From: an uncultured Pseudomonadota bacterium
GTDB taxonomy: Bacteria > Pseudomonadota > Gammaproteobacteria > Methylococcales > Methylomonadaceae
Direction: 5' to 3'
DNA length: 64,000 bases
NCBI GenBank assembly: GCA_903918375.1
Contig: CAIXED010000021.1
Coordinates: 29,851-93,850, forward strand
Positions 27,404-37,877 of the stretch are shown in pieces. Both the position numbers and the translations under genes were made by a program. Numbering within the stretch: the stretch's first letter is position 1; each line of letters opens with the position of its first letter. The notes below the pieces were generated by a model. That model saw only the letters and a program-made list of their open reading frames with translations, was not told where the DNA came from and did not search any database.

Positions 27404-27431
27404 GATGCGCCTCCTTGCGTCGGCAGCATCC
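27404..27431 (-). repeat. REP element, copy R2 (inverted)
   Basis: It is the same 28-base core as R1 with one change (GCAAGG for GTAAGG), on the opposite strand, right after the RAYT remnant. R1 and R2 therefore bracket the transposase as an inverted pair. Confidence 0.9.
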
Positions 27432-27527
27432 TATGTGGTGTGCAAGTTAGCGCATCGTATCGTGGTGTTGATTATCTGTTCGTGCTGTCAATTAGGTTGG
27501 CTGTCTTTGTAATTATTAATAGTTTTT

Positions 27528-27902
27528 ATGGGAAATAAAAAATACAATAATCCTTTTGGCTACATAAAAGGGCCTTTTTATACATACATAATTTCTAGGT
27601 GGGTTGGTAGTAAACTTGAGCCTATTTATGTCGGTCGAGGTCGAGGTTATCGGGCAAAAGTTTATTATAAGTTACGAAAAAAAGAATCTGTCGATCGTTA
27701 TCGAAACCCAAAATCGCATAATCTAATATTAGATGCATTCATTGCCAATGAACGATCGGTTGGTCGAGATGTAGCAATTAATGCAAAGGATCATGGTGAT
27801 GATTTGCAAGCAGCGAGAGATTGTGAAAAATTTCTAATTAAAAAATATGGTCGGCTTGACCTGGGAACAGGAACACTAGCTAATAGAAATTCTGGCGGAT
27901 AA
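27528..27902 (+). CDS. GIY-YIG domain protein
   Basis: The 124-residue protein consists almost entirely of a GIY-YIG-like nuclease fold. FYTYIISRW is the first strand, PIYVGRGRGYRA the YIG strand with the basic helix start, CEKFLIKKYGR supplies the Glu, and LANRNSGG is the terminal Asn/Gly motif. Such stand-alone domains occur in mobile-element nucleases, toxins and repair proteins. No strong ribosome-binding site is visible. It lies between inverted REP copies R2 and R3, convergent with an unknown gene, and looks more AT-rich than the housekeeping genes. Confidence 0.8.
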   Translation: MGNKKYNNPFGYIKGPFYTYIISRWVGSKLEPIYVGRGRGYRAKVYYKLRKKESVDRYRNPKSHNLILDAFIANERSVGRDVAINAKDHGDDLQAARDCEKFLIKKYGRLDLGTGTLANRNSGG

Positions 27903-27917
27903 TCGGTAGAAGGGTAA

Positions 27918-28349
27918 TTATTTAGAGATTTCAGTAAGTGTATATACATCCGTAGCCTGATCGTACGTCGCTTTTTGGTTGTTTTCCAGTCTTTGCCATA
28001 CCTTAGTTGCATCATTCGTTCTATATTCATTCTGCTCGCTTGGGTATTTATGAGAGCTTGAACGGACGATTTTACCTGACAACATGGCTAACTCGGGTAT
28101 TGCTGAGTCTGGTATTCCTTTAGCCCCATACAATGCGTCATTGTTTTTTACTATCGTTATTATTTTAAGTTGGCCATCTTTTGGTTTAGCTGTTAATTCA
28201 AAGAACTCAGAATCGCTGTAATTAGATGATGCAAAGATTGTGAGACGATGCTCCTCCTGCTCAGTCTGGATTCCAGATACGCTGTAGCGGTAGTAAAAAG
28301 TATTATATGCACCGTGCCTATCAACGCATGTTATGCTGCCTTTCCTCAA
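27918..28349 (-). CDS. Unknown 143-residue protein beside the GIY-YIG gene
   Basis: I do not recognise the family. The chain looks soluble and beta-rich (YNTFYYRYSVSGI, HRLTIFASS, LKIITIVKNND), with no signal peptide. The start is TTG at 28349, supported by AAGGAG 8 bases upstream. It ends 16 bases from the end of the convergent GIY-YIG gene, and both are enclosed by REP R2 and R3. An immunity or accessory role for the nuclease-like neighbour is speculation. Confidence 0.55.
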   Translation of the reverse strand: MRKGSITCVDRHGAYNTFYYRYSVSGIQTEQEEHRLTIFASSNYSDSEFFELTAKPKDGQLKIITIVKNNDALYGAKGIPDSAIPELAMLSGKIVRSSSHKYPSEQNEYRTNDATKVWQRLENNQKATYDQATDVYTLTEISK

Positions 28350-28499
28350 ACTTAATCTCCTTCGTTTCTGTATATCATCAGGGACGAGGGTGTCCTAGAT
28401 TTTGTGTAAACGGGATGGCTCACCATCCGATCCTCAAATTGAATAACGCGATAACGTGCGCTAACTCGGATAGCTGACCCTCGTTACGATGCGCTGATA

Positions 28500-28527
28500 G
28501 GATGCTGCCGACGTAAGGAGGCGCATC
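28500..28527 (+). repeat. REP element, copy R3
   Basis: It is identical to R1 over the 28-base core and shares the leading GATGCGCT and trailing GTTCG context with R2. It closes the REP-bounded block 27404-28527. The gap 28350-28580 otherwise holds no gene; a GTGTCC...ATTTTGTGTAAAC segment near 28390-28412 might be an old insertion-sequence end. Confidence 0.9.
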
Positions 28528-28580
28528 GTTCGAGTGAATCGACAACTAAATTATTTATACCCTCGATAAGGTAGAAAAAC

Positions 28581-29654
28581 TTAAGGCTTTTCGGTATTGC
28601 TTAAAGTCTGCAATTCCGCTACCAAAGCCTTTATCACTGCTTCTTGTCTTTCAATATCCGCACACAACTCAAACTGTGCCTTGGCGCGTTGTAAATTATG
28701 TTGCGGGTGTTGGATTTTGAAATAGCGGTTACCTTGTAAATAATCGCTGAAAAATCGCAAACCCAGTTCAAACGGGATTAACCAAATCGCCGCGTATAAA
28801 TAATCGTAATCGGCAGCGCTGAAAAAACCACCGGCTTCTTGTAAATAGCTGTTCAAGATAATTTCGCAGCGGGCTAAATCAAATTGATTACTGTCGGTTA
28901 AGTGGCAGCAAGAGCGCAGGCAATCGCCAATGTCGTAATGCACCAAGCCAGGTTTTACCGTGTCCAAGTCAATTAAGCTGATGATGGTTTGGCTGTCGGG
29001 TTGGAATAAAAAATTGTTCAGTTTCGGGTCGCCGTGTATCACGCGTTCGACTAATTCACCACGCTGTTTGGCGTCTTCTAAAATCGATAATTTGTCGGCT
29101 TGGCTGGCGATAAAGTCACGACAAAATCTAAACTCTGGGTCATCGTCAACGCTTAGTGCTTGATTGATAGCGATTTGATATTGCTGAAAATATTGCGGGG
29201 TAATGTGGAAGCCGGGCAGGGTGTCGAGTAGGCGCTCGGTGGCTAAGTTGCTGCATAAGCGATGGAAATGCGCTAAAGCAAAACCAACTTGCGCGGCTTC
29301 GTCGTCGTTGCTGAGTTGTTCGCGGCTTTCAGCGGGGCTGATCAGTTCTAGGCTGCGCCAGATTTGTTGTTGGCTGTCGCGGTAAAAAGCTTGCTGGGCA
29401 TTGGTCAACAAGACCGCGGGAAATTGCAGTTTTGAAGCTTGTTGTGCCAGATGTTGGCTAAGTTGTTGCAGGTTTGCCATCACTTGCTCTGGGGCTGGGA
29501 AAACCTGTTGATTGATGCGCTGTAACACAAACGACTGACCGCTGGTGCTGACCAGAAAGGTGTCATTGATTAAGCCATTGCCGAGTGGCTCAATGCCGAG
29601 AATGGTTTGTTGTTGGGCAAATTGCTCGGCAATTGCGTGTAATTCGGCTGTCAT
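28581..29654 (-). CDS. Aminoglycoside-phosphotransferase-fold kinase (hexosamine kinase-like)
   Basis: This 357-residue APH/choline-kinase fold protein has a nucleotide-binding N-lobe (GNGLINDTFLV, FVLQRIN), catalytic loop VIHGDPKLNNFLF and metal Asp in SLIDLDTVKPGL. The pattern (INxxVFPxPxxVMxN) matches phosphotransferases related to N-acetylhexosamine kinase rather than antibiotic-resistance enzymes. The start at 29654 overlaps the rdgB stop by one base (TAATG). It is last in an rph-rdgB-kinase operon. The substrate is unproven. Confidence 0.88.
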   Translation of the reverse strand: MTAELHAIAEQFAQQQTILGIEPLGNGLINDTFLVSTSGQSFVLQRINQQVFPAPEQVMANLQQLSQHLAQQASKLQFPAVLLTNAQQAFYRDSQQQIWRSLELISPAESREQLSNDDEAAQVGFALAHFHRLCSNLATERLLDTLPGFHITPQYFQQYQIAINQALSVDDDPEFRFCRDFIASQADKLSILEDAKQRGELVERVIHGDPKLNNFLFQPDSQTIISLIDLDTVKPGLVHYDIGDCLRSCCHLTDSNQFDLARCEIILNSYLQEAGGFFSAADYDYLYAAIWLIPFELGLRFFSDYLQGNRYFKIQHPQHNLQRAKAQFELCADIERQEAVIKALVAELQTLSNTEKP

Positions 29655-30238
29655 TAGACGCTGAGTTGTTGCTGTAATAAACGCAGGGCTTGGCCGCGAT
29701 GACTTAAAGCGTTTTTCTGCTCTGCTGTCAGTTGTGCCGAGCTGCATTGATGTTCTGCCACCCAAAACACCGGATCATAACCAAAGCCATTTTCGCCAAC
29801 CGCATGATCAAGAATCAGACCTTCCCAAATCCCTTGGGCAATGATTGGGGTTGGGTCATCGGCGTGACGTAAATACACCATCACGCAAATAAACCGCGCA
29901 GTGCGTTGTGCGAATGGCACGCCTTGTAATTCAACTAACAGTTTTTGCAAATTCGCTTGGTCGCTGGCGCCAACACCGGCATAACGCGCCGAAATCACTC
30001 CCGGCGCACCATTTAGCGCATCAACCACTAAGCCGGAATCATCGGCAATGGCCGGACGCTGACAATGTAAAGCAGCGTTGCGGGCTTTGATAATGGCGTT
30101 TTCGACAAAGGTGGAGCCGGTTTCTTCCGGCTCGACGACATTGAATTGAGATTGCGGCAGGATTTTGTCATTTTGCAAAATCGCTTGAATTTCGCGGATT
30201 TTGCCAAGATTGCCGCTGGCTAAAACAATTTCACTCAT
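29654..30238 (-). CDS. rdgB: XTP/dITP pyrophosphatase
   Basis: This house-cleaning enzyme hydrolyses deaminated purine nucleoside triphosphates (XTP, ITP, dITP), preventing mutagenesis. The N-terminal [12 protein letters not shown], the metal site [20 protein letters not shown] and the late GFGYDPVFW are family hallmarks in 194 residues. It overlaps rph by four bases (ATGA). Confidence 0.96.
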   Translation of the reverse strand: MSEIVLASGNLGKIREIQAILQNDKILPQSQFNVVEPEETGSTFVENAIIKARNAALHCQRPAIADDSGLVVDALNGAPGVISARYAGVGASDQANLQKLLVELQGVPFAQRTARFICVMVYLRHADDPTPIIAQGIWEGLILDHAVGENGFGYDPVFWVAEHQCSSAQLTAEQKNALSHRGQALRLLQQQLSV

Positions 30239-30969
30239 GCTAATGCTTGTTTGGCTTCGATTAAGGCTTGTTGTTGTTTTTCGATTAACTGATTAATGCC
30301 GTGTTCAGCCAGCTCTAACATAGCGTTAAGCTCGTCTTTTCTAAAGGCATGGCCTTCAGCGGTGCCTTGGATTTCAATAAAGGCACCGGCTTCGTTCATC
30401 ACCACGTTCATATCGGTTTCCGCGCGGCTGTCTTCGGCATAATCTAAATCTAACACCGGCACGCCATTAAAAATCCCCACTGATACCGAACCAACATGAC
30501 CGTGCAGTGGGTTAGTTTTGATTTTTTTGGTTTTCAGCAATTGCTCAACTGCCAAACTTAAAGCGACAAAACCACCAGTGATTGAAGCGGTGCGGGTGCC
30601 GCCATCGGCTTGGATGACGTCACAGTCAATAGTGATAGTGTTTTCGCCCAAGGCTTTTAAATCAATCGCAGCGCGGAGTGAGCGACCAATCAAGCGTTGA
30701 ATTTCCAAGGTGCGGCCACCTTGTTTACCGCGACCGGCTTCTCTGTCCATGCGGCTGTGGGTTGAACGTGGCAACATGCCGTATTCTGCGGTCACCCAGC
30801 CTTCGCCTTTGCCTTTCAAGAAACGTGGCACGCTGTTATCAACGCTGGCGGTACATAAAACCCGAGTATCGCCAAATTCGACTAAAACCGAGCCTTCGGC
30901 GTGTTTGGTGTAATGGCAGGTAAAGCGAATTTCACGCAGTTGATCGGGATTACGGCCGCTTGGTCTCAT
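30235..30969 (-). CDS. rph: Ribonuclease PH
   Basis: This phosphorolytic 3'-5' exoribonuclease trims tRNA 3' ends. The start [12 protein letters not shown] at 30969 gives 244 residues, near the 238 usual for the family; the longer frame adds an unrelated leader. [17 protein letters not shown] and [17 protein letters not shown] are intact. It is the first gene of the rph-rdgB-kinase operon. Confidence 0.96.
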   Translation of the reverse strand: MRPSGRNPDQLREIRFTCHYTKHAEGSVLVEFGDTRVLCTASVDNSVPRFLKGKGEGWVTAEYGMLPRSTHSRMDREAGRGKQGGRTLEIQRLIGRSLRAAIDLKALGENTITIDCDVIQADGGTRTASITGGFVALSLAVEQLLKTKKIKTNPLHGHVGSVSVGIFNGVPVLDLDYAEDSRAETDMNVVMNEAGAFIEIQGTAEGHAFRKDELNAMLELAEHGINQLIEKQQQALIEAKQALA

Positions 30970-31141
30970 TGATGCTCTCGTCTTAATAAAAAATTCCGGC
31001 ATTATACGGGCTTTGGCTGATGATTCGGAATTGATACGGTTGCAAATCCACAAAACCAGACACTAGCAACGCAACTTGATAGCAGCCTAGCCCCAGTTAC
31101 GTTAAAATGCGGCAGTTTTATTGGCTTTGTAGGTATCTAAA

Positions 31142-31927
31142 GTGTTGAAAAAAATACTGCTTTCATCGGTTGCGGCGTTGACTTTAAACGCTTGTGCGAC
31201 CAGCCCTACCGGCAGAACCCAATTTATTTACATGAACGACAATCAGGTCGATCAAATGGGTTTGCAGTCTTTTAGTGATATGAAAACTAAAAACCCAATT
31301 AGCAAAAATAGCGGTTATAACCAGTTCGCACAGTGCGTGGCACAGGCGATTACTCATGAGACCGGTGGCCAATGGGAAGTGGTGGTGTTTGAGGATGACA
31401 CTTTGAATGCCTTTGCTTTGCCGGGTAATAAAATCGGTGTCCATACTGGCTTGATTAAATTAGTCGATAACCAAGATCAATTAGCCGCGGTGATTGGCCA
31501 TGAAGTGGGTCACGTTTTGGCGCGACACAGCAATGAACGAATGTCGCAGGAAACCGCTGTTAGTGGTGGTTTATCTATCATCCAAGCTGTCACTCAGCCA
31601 CAAACCGCTGCCGGACAAACCGCCTTGGGTTTACTCGGCGTTGGCGCACAATACGCGGTGATTTTGCCGTTTAGCCGCACCCACGAAAGCGAAGCCGATA
31701 GCATCGGTCTGGATTTGATGGCAAAAGCCGGTTTCGATCCTAAGCAAAGCGTCAATTTGTGGTTGAAAATGGATAAAGCTTCACAAGGCGGCGAGCCGAT
31801 TGAGTTTATGTCTACCCATCCATCGCATGGCAACCGTATCGATAATTTGAATCAGCACATGAACCAAGCGGTTCAGTTGCAACAACAAGCCCACAGCGCT
31901 GGCAAACAACCGCATTGCGTCAAATAA
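31142..31927 (+). CDS. M48-family zinc metalloprotease, lipoprotein
   Basis: This 261-residue protein has a lipoprotein signal with lipobox LNAC (Cys near 18), so it is probably anchored in the outer membrane facing the periplasm. HEVGH is the zinc-binding helix, and the third ligand is in ESEADSIGLDLM. It resembles LoiP/YcaL-type proteases acting in envelope quality control. The start is a GTG at 31142 with AGG eight bases before. Its stop overlaps the dapC start (TAATG), a curious coupling with lysine biosynthesis. Confidence 0.93.
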   Translation: MLKKILLSSVAALTLNACATSPTGRTQFIYMNDNQVDQMGLQSFSDMKTKNPISKNSGYNQFAQCVAQAITHETGGQWEVVVFEDDTLNAFALPGNKIGVHTGLIKLVDNQDQLAAVIGHEVGHVLARHSNERMSQETAVSGGLSIIQAVTQPQTAAGQTALGLLGVGAQYAVILPFSRTHESEADSIGLDLMAKAGFDPKQSVNLWLKMDKASQGGEPIEFMSTHPSHGNRIDNLNQHMNQAVQLQQQAHSAGKQPHCVK

Positions 31928-33126
31928 TGAATCCACATTTACAACAGCTTCACCCGTATCCATTTGAAAAACTGGCGACTTTAAAACAAGGTATTACCCC
32001 ACCTGCGGATAAAACCCATATCGCTTTGTCGATTGGCGAACCTAAACACGCGACACCGCAGTTTATTAAAGAGACTTTGGTAGCTAATTTGGCGGGTTTG
32101 ACCCAATACCCAACCACCAAAGGCTTGCCGGAATTACGTCAGGCAATGACCGACTGGCTGAGCCGCCGTTTTGCAATTCCAGCTACCGCGCTGGATGCTG
32201 AACAGCATGTATTACCGGTCAATGGCACTCGTGAGGCTTTGTTTTCGTTTGTGCAGGCGGTGATTGATCCCAGTGATAAGCCGGTGGTAGTGATGCCCAA
32301 TCCGTTTTATCAGATTTATGAAGGCGCGGCTTTATTGGCGGGCGCTGAACCGTATTATTTAAACACCACCGAAGATAATGCTTATTTGCCAGATTTTGAC
32401 AGCGTTCCCGCTGAAATTTGGCAGCGTTGTCAGTTGGCGTTTATTTGTTCACCGGGTAATCCAACTGGGACGGTGGCGGATTTTGCCAGTCATCAAAAAC
32501 TGATGGCTTTGGCTGAACAATATGATTTTGTGATTGCTTCTGATGAGTGTTACACCGAGTTGTATGACGACGAAGCTAATCCGCCACAAGGCTTGTTACA
32601 AAGCGCTTGGCAAGCTGGCAATCATGACTTTAAACGCTGTGTGATTTTTCAAAGCTTGTCCAAGCGTTCTAATGCGCCCGGCTTGCGTTCTGGCTTTGTC
32701 GCTGGCGATGGCGAATTGTTGAAAGATTACCTGAAATACCGCACTTATCACGGCTGCCCAATGCCGGTACCGACGCAACAAGCCAGCATCGTCGCTTGGC
32801 AAGATGAAAACCATGTGCGGAAAAATCGCCAGTTGTATCGCGACAAATTCGCAGCGGTTATCGAGATTTTGCAAGAGGTTTGCGAAATCAGTAAACCACC
32901 CGCCAGTTTTTACATCTGGCTAAAAACCCCGATTGCCGACACCGATTTTGCCCAGCAATTATTTGCCCAACAAAATATCACCGTGTTACCTGGCAGCTAT
33001 TTATCACGCGACAGCAATGGGATTAATCCCGGTGCTAATCATGTGCGAATTGCTTTGGTGGCACCATTGCAGGAATGCGTCGAAGCGGCGCAACGGATTA
33101 AACTTTTTATTAACTCTTTAACGTAG
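31927..33126 (+). CDS. dapC: Succinyldiaminopimelate transaminase
   Basis: This PLP enzyme transfers the amino group to N-succinyl-2-amino-6-oxopimelate in the succinylase branch of lysine and diaminopimelate synthesis. It has 399 residues, with PLP lysine in [25 protein letters not shown] and the substrate Arg in NHVRIAL. The start at 31927 overlaps the protease stop. dapD follows after 7 bases, and dapE is 1.6 kb on, which supports the DapC assignment over other class I aminotransferases. Confidence 0.94.
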   Translation: MNPHLQQLHPYPFEKLATLKQGITPPADKTHIALSIGEPKHATPQFIKETLVANLAGLTQYPTTKGLPELRQAMTDWLSRRFAIPATALDAEQHVLPVNGTREALFSFVQAVIDPSDKPVVVMPNPFYQIYEGAALLAGAEPYYLNTTEDNAYLPDFDSVPAEIWQRCQLAFICSPGNPTGTVADFASHQKLMALAEQYDFVIASDECYTELYDDEANPPQGLLQSAWQAGNHDFKRCVIFQSLSKRSNAPGLRSGFVAGDGELLKDYLKYRTYHGCPMPVPTQQASIVAWQDENHVRKNRQLYRDKFAAVIEILQEVCEISKPPASFYIWLKTPIADTDFAQQLFAQQNITVLPGSYLSRDSNGINPGANHVRIALVAPLQECVEAAQRIKLFINSLT

Positions 33127-33133
33127 AGCATTC

Positions 33134-33952
33134 ATGTCAAACTTGGAAAACATCATTAACGAAGCCTTTGAAAACCGCGCTGAAATCAGCCCAAGCACTG
33201 TATCGCCAGAAGTTCGGGAAGCGGTTGCCACTGCTTTGGAGCAATTGGACAAAGGCGTAGTGCGCGTCGCTGAGAAAAAAGACGGCGATTGGGTGACTAA
33301 TCAATGGTTGAAAAAAGCCGTGTTGTTGTCATTCCGCATTAACGAAAACAAAGTGATCGAAAGCGGCGATGTGCGTTATTACGACAAAGTGCCAACTAAA
33401 TACGGCCAATACAGCGAAGAAGATTTCGCCAAAGCGGGCGTTCGCGTGGTACCCAATGCCGTTGCTCGTTACGGTTCTTATGTAGCACCGGGCGCGATTT
33501 TGATGCCTTCTTACGTCAACATCGGCGCTTATGTTGATAGCGGCACCATGGTTGATACTTGGGTAACGGTCGGTTCTTGCGCGCAAATCGGTAAAAACGT
33601 GCATTTATCAGGCGGCGTAGGTATTGGCGGTGTTTTAGAGCCATTGCAAGCTAACCCAACCATTATTGGCGACAACTGCTTTATCGGTGCTCGCTCTGAA
33701 ATCGTTGAAGGCGTGATTGTTGAAGACAACTGCGTGGTTTCAATGGGTGTTTACATCGGTCAAAGCACCAAAATCTTTAACCGCATGACTGGTGAAGTAT
33801 CTTACGGTCGCATTCCTTCTGGTTCTGTGGTGGTTTCTGGTAACTTGCCATCTAAAGACGGTAGCCACAGCTTGTATTGCGCGGTAATCATCAAACAAGT
33901 TGATGAAAAAACCCGTAGCAAAACCGGCATTAACGAGTTGTTGCGCGATTAA
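33134..33952 (+). CDS. dapD: Tetrahydrodipicolinate N-succinyltransferase
   Basis: It uses succinyl-CoA to acylate tetrahydrodipicolinate. The 272-residue protein has a left-handed beta-helix with hexapeptide repeats ([40 protein letters not shown]) and the family N-terminal helical domain. It lies directly after dapC. Confidence 0.97.
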   Translation: MSNLENIINEAFENRAEISPSTVSPEVREAVATALEQLDKGVVRVAEKKDGDWVTNQWLKKAVLLSFRINENKVIESGDVRYYDKVPTKYGQYSEEDFAKAGVRVVPNAVARYGSYVAPGAILMPSYVNIGAYVDSGTMVDTWVTVGSCAQIGKNVHLSGGVGIGGVLEPLQANPTIIGDNCFIGARSEIVEGVIVEDNCVVSMGVYIGQSTKIFNRMTGEVSYGRIPSGSVVVSGNLPSKDGSHSLYCAVIIKQVDEKTRSKTGINELLRD

Positions 33953-33993
33953 TCAACTCGGTGAGAGTTAAAGTTTCACAAAATTGTCATTGT

Positions 33994-34020
33994 GTCGGGT
34001 TAGGCTATCGCTAACCCGAC
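33994..34020. repeat. Inverted repeat after dapD
   Basis: GTCGGGTTAG and CTAACCCGAC flank a seven-base loop. No T run follows, so it is more likely a dispersed palindromic repeat or RNA-stabilising hairpin than a classical terminator. Confidence 0.65.
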
Positions 34021-34130
34021 CTACGTATAATGATGGGCTTGCGTTACAATGCCGGTCGATTGTTAGCTGTACGCTGTGTTTTATGCTGTTTCAAAACAGC
34101 CCCTTCTTTCCTCAACCTACGAGAACCCCC

Positions 34131-34373
34131 ATGTCAGAAAACATTTCTAATAACGCCCTTATTCTTGGTTTATTGTCATTGAATAGCGAAATCGCGATTC
34201 AAAATGAATACTTGGAATCAGGCGAAATCCCAGAAGATGAAATCGATGATGAACAAGATGTATTAACTGATCTTGAGCAAGCATTTATGGAATTTGTTGA
34301 TGTTTACAAAGCTCGCGCTAAAAATGATTCAACCTTGCCAGCCATTGAAGAATTGTTAGCTGGTGACGAATAA
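34131..34373 (+). CDS. Small acidic protein in the dap cluster
   Basis: This 80-residue acidic protein (IPEDEIDDEQDVLTDLEQAF in its middle) is probably helical and has no signal. I chose the ATG at 34131 since the upstream extension covers the inverted repeat and has non-coding character. It lies between dapD and yffB, five bases before the latter, so it is likely cotranscribed. I do not recognise the family. Confidence 0.75.
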   Translation: MSENISNNALILGLLSLNSEIAIQNEYLESGEIPEDEIDDEQDVLTDLEQAFMEFVDVYKARAKNDSTLPAIEELLAGDE

Positions 34374-34378
34374 GTTTG

Positions 34379-35841
<1,463 letters not shown>

Positions 35842-35890
35842 TGGTTAGTGGTGCGGTGTGTTTAGCACCGCAGACAAACCAACAAGCAAT

Positions 35891-35929
35891 AAAAAAGCCG
35901 CTGTAGATTTAAACTACAGCGGCTTTTTT
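35891..35929. terminator. Bidirectional terminator between dapE and rpsT
   Basis: A 16-bp perfect stem AAAAAAGCCGCTGTAG/CTACAGCGGCTTTTTT with a seven-base loop gives T runs on both strands. It serves convergent dapE and rpsT. Confidence 0.95.
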
Positions 35930-35949
35930 CAGAATTCGATATAACCGAA

Positions 35950-36213
35950 TTAAGCCATCGCGCGCAATCTGTTGTTCAGTCTGCTTTTGCTACGAGCGGC
36001 TTTATTTTTATGAATAATGCCTTTATTGACCGCTGAGTCAATAACAGGAACAGCAGTTTTGAATGCTGCTTGAGCTTGTTCTTTATCGCCTGCTCTTACA
36101 GCAGCGATGACTTTCTTGACGAAAGTACGCAAGTTGCTACGCTGTCCGGCATTGCGAATACGGCTGTTCTCGGCCTGACGTGCTCTTTTTTTAGCTTGTG
36201 GTGAATTAGCCAT
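35950..36213 (-). CDS. rpsT: 30S ribosomal protein S20
   Basis: This is a small basic ribosomal protein of 87 residues with the family pattern ANSPQAKKRARQAE at the N-terminus and KGIIHKNKAARSKSRLN near the C-terminus. It binds 16S rRNA early in 30S assembly. As in E. coli it is transcribed away from murJ. Confidence 0.98.
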   Translation of the reverse strand: MANSPQAKKRARQAENSRIRNAGQRSNLRTFVKKVIAAVRAGDKEQAQAAFKTAVPVIDSAVNKGIIHKNKAARSKSRLNNRLRAMA

Positions 36214-36251
36214 AGTCTATCAGTCTTCTTAGGTTAATTTGGAAACGTTGA

Positions 36252-36280
36252 ATTATCTGTCTGGATGCTATGATTGTCAA
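36252..36280 (-). promoter_or_regulatory. Strong sigma-70 promoter of rpsT
   Basis: A consensus TTGACA and GATAAT are separated by 17 bases on the minus strand, about 38 bases upstream of the rpsT start. Confidence 0.85.
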
Positions 36281-36309
36281 CCTATAACTCAACAACATCT
36301 TAAACTATT

Positions 36310-37848
36310 TTGAGTCAGCGTTTTTTTAAATCAACGATTGTGGTCGCTTGCATGACCATGATCTCAAGGCTGATGGGCTTTGCGCGGGATATTTTGTTCG
36401 CCAATTTGTTTGGCGTTAATGCGGCCACTGATGCTTTTTTTGTGGCATTTAAAATTCCCAATTTCCTGCGCAGGCTATTTGCCGAAGGTGCTTTTGCCCA
36501 TGCTTTTGTGCCAGTGTTGGCCGATTACAAAAGCAAAGGCAGTCATGCCGCCTTAAAGCTGTTCATCGACCGAACCGCTGGCAGCTTGGCGCTGGTTTTA
36601 ACCTTACTGACATTGATCGGCATTATCACCGCGCCGGTATTGATTATGCTGTTCGCCCCCGGCTTTTTATGGGAAGGCAATCAATACCAACTCGCGGTAC
36701 AGTTATTACAAATCACCTTCCCCTATTTACTGTTTATCTCGCTAACCGCCTTCGCTGGCGGAATTTTAAATACTCACGGCAAATTCGCGATTCCCGCCTT
36801 TACTCCGGTGTTTTTAAACATTTGCATGATAATCACCGCCATCTGGTTAGCGCCTTTAATGGCCGAGCCAGTGATGGCTTTAGCGTGGGGCGTGTTTATT
36901 GCTGGCGTGGTGCAATTGTTGTTTCAAATTCCCGCCTTAATCCGCTTAGGCTTAATGCCTAGACCGCGCTTAGGCTTTAAAGATGCGGGCGTCAGACGGA
37001 TGATGGGCTTGATGTTGCCAGCGATTTTTGGCGTTTCGGTGGTGCAGATCAACTTATTAGTCGATACCTTGTTCGCCTCGTTTTTGCCGTCTGGCAGCGT
37101 GTCATGGTTGTATTATTCAGATCGCTTGGTAGAGTTTCCAATTGGCATATTTGGCGTGGCCTTATCAACGGTGATTTTGCCGCATTTGGCTAAACATCAT
37201 GCCGATGACGACCAACAGGCTTTTTCGCAAGCCTTGGATTGGGGCTTAAAGTGGGTGCTGTTAATCGGTTTACCGGCTACTTTAGGTTTAACGCTACTTG
37301 CCGAACCGTTGCTATCGACTTTGTTCCAATATAACGAATTTGGCGCCAACGATGTGCAAATGGCGGCAAAAAGTTTGGCGGCTTTTTCATTGGGTTTATT
37401 GGCGTTTATCTTGATTAAAGTCTTGGTGCCGGGGTTTACCTCGCGCCACGATACACGGACACCGGTTCGGCTGGGCATCTATTCGATGCTATGCAACCTA
37501 GTCTTGAATTTGGCCTTAATCGCCCCATTAGCTCATGCAGGCCCCGCTTTAGCGACCAGCTTGGCGGCTTATTTGAATGCAGCTTGGTTATTGTTGTTAT
37601 TAATCAAACAACAGATTTATCAACCCATCGGCCAATGGTGGCGGTTTTTATTACGAGTAATATTAGCTAACGCAGCGATGGGTTTTTTCTTATACCTCTT
37701 TACCGAAGCCGATTTATGGCTCACTTGGAATTTATCGCAACGCAGTTTACAACTAGCCTTAATGATAGGCTTAGCGATGTTAGTTTATGCTGTAGCGTTG
37801 TTATTATTAGGCTTTAGACCTCGTCAGCTTGGACAACATCCCAGCTGA
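36310..37848 (+). CDS. murJ: Lipid II flippase MurJ
   Basis: This polytopic MOP-superfamily membrane protein flips lipid II for peptidoglycan synthesis. The 512 residues contain about 14 helices, with the conserved start MTMISRLMGFARD, ATDAFFVAFKIPNFLRRLFAEGAF, and SWLYYSDRLVEFPIGIFGVAL. The start is a TTG at 36310; it lacks a strong ribosome-binding site, but the N-terminal length before MTMISR matches E. coli MurJ. Confidence 0.96.
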   Translation: MSQRFFKSTIVVACMTMISRLMGFARDILFANLFGVNAATDAFFVAFKIPNFLRRLFAEGAFAHAFVPVLADYKSKGSHAALKLFIDRTAGSLALVLTLLTLIGIITAPVLIMLFAPGFLWEGNQYQLAVQLLQITFPYLLFISLTAFAGGILNTHGKFAIPAFTPVFLNICMIITAIWLAPLMAEPVMALAWGVFIAGVVQLLFQIPALIRLGLMPRPRLGFKDAGVRRMMGLMLPAIFGVSVVQINLLVDTLFASFLPSGSVSWLYYSDRLVEFPIGIFGVALSTVILPHLAKHHADDDQQAFSQALDWGLKWVLLIGLPATLGLTLLAEPLLSTLFQYNEFGANDVQMAAKSLAAFSLGLLAFILIKVLVPGFTSRHDTRTPVRLGIYSMLCNLVLNLALIAPLAHAGPALATSLAAYLNAAWLLLLLIKQQIYQPIGQWWRFLLRVILANAAMGFFLYLFTEADLWLTWNLSQRSLQLALMIGLAMLVYAVALLLLGFRPRQLGQHPS

Positions 37849-37877
37849 GAATTTTTTGCAATTTAATCAGGTTAACT

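Noticed and set aside
28380..28430. Terminal remnant of an IS256-like insertion sequence (GTGTCC...ATTTTGTGTAAAC)
   Set aside because: Only a few dozen bases look familiar; no transposase fragment or second end is visible.
28581..29654. Aminoglycoside resistance gene
   Set aside because: The fold is APH-like, but the operon with rph and rdgB and the overall motifs fit a housekeeping sugar-type kinase; nothing supports an antibiotic substrate.
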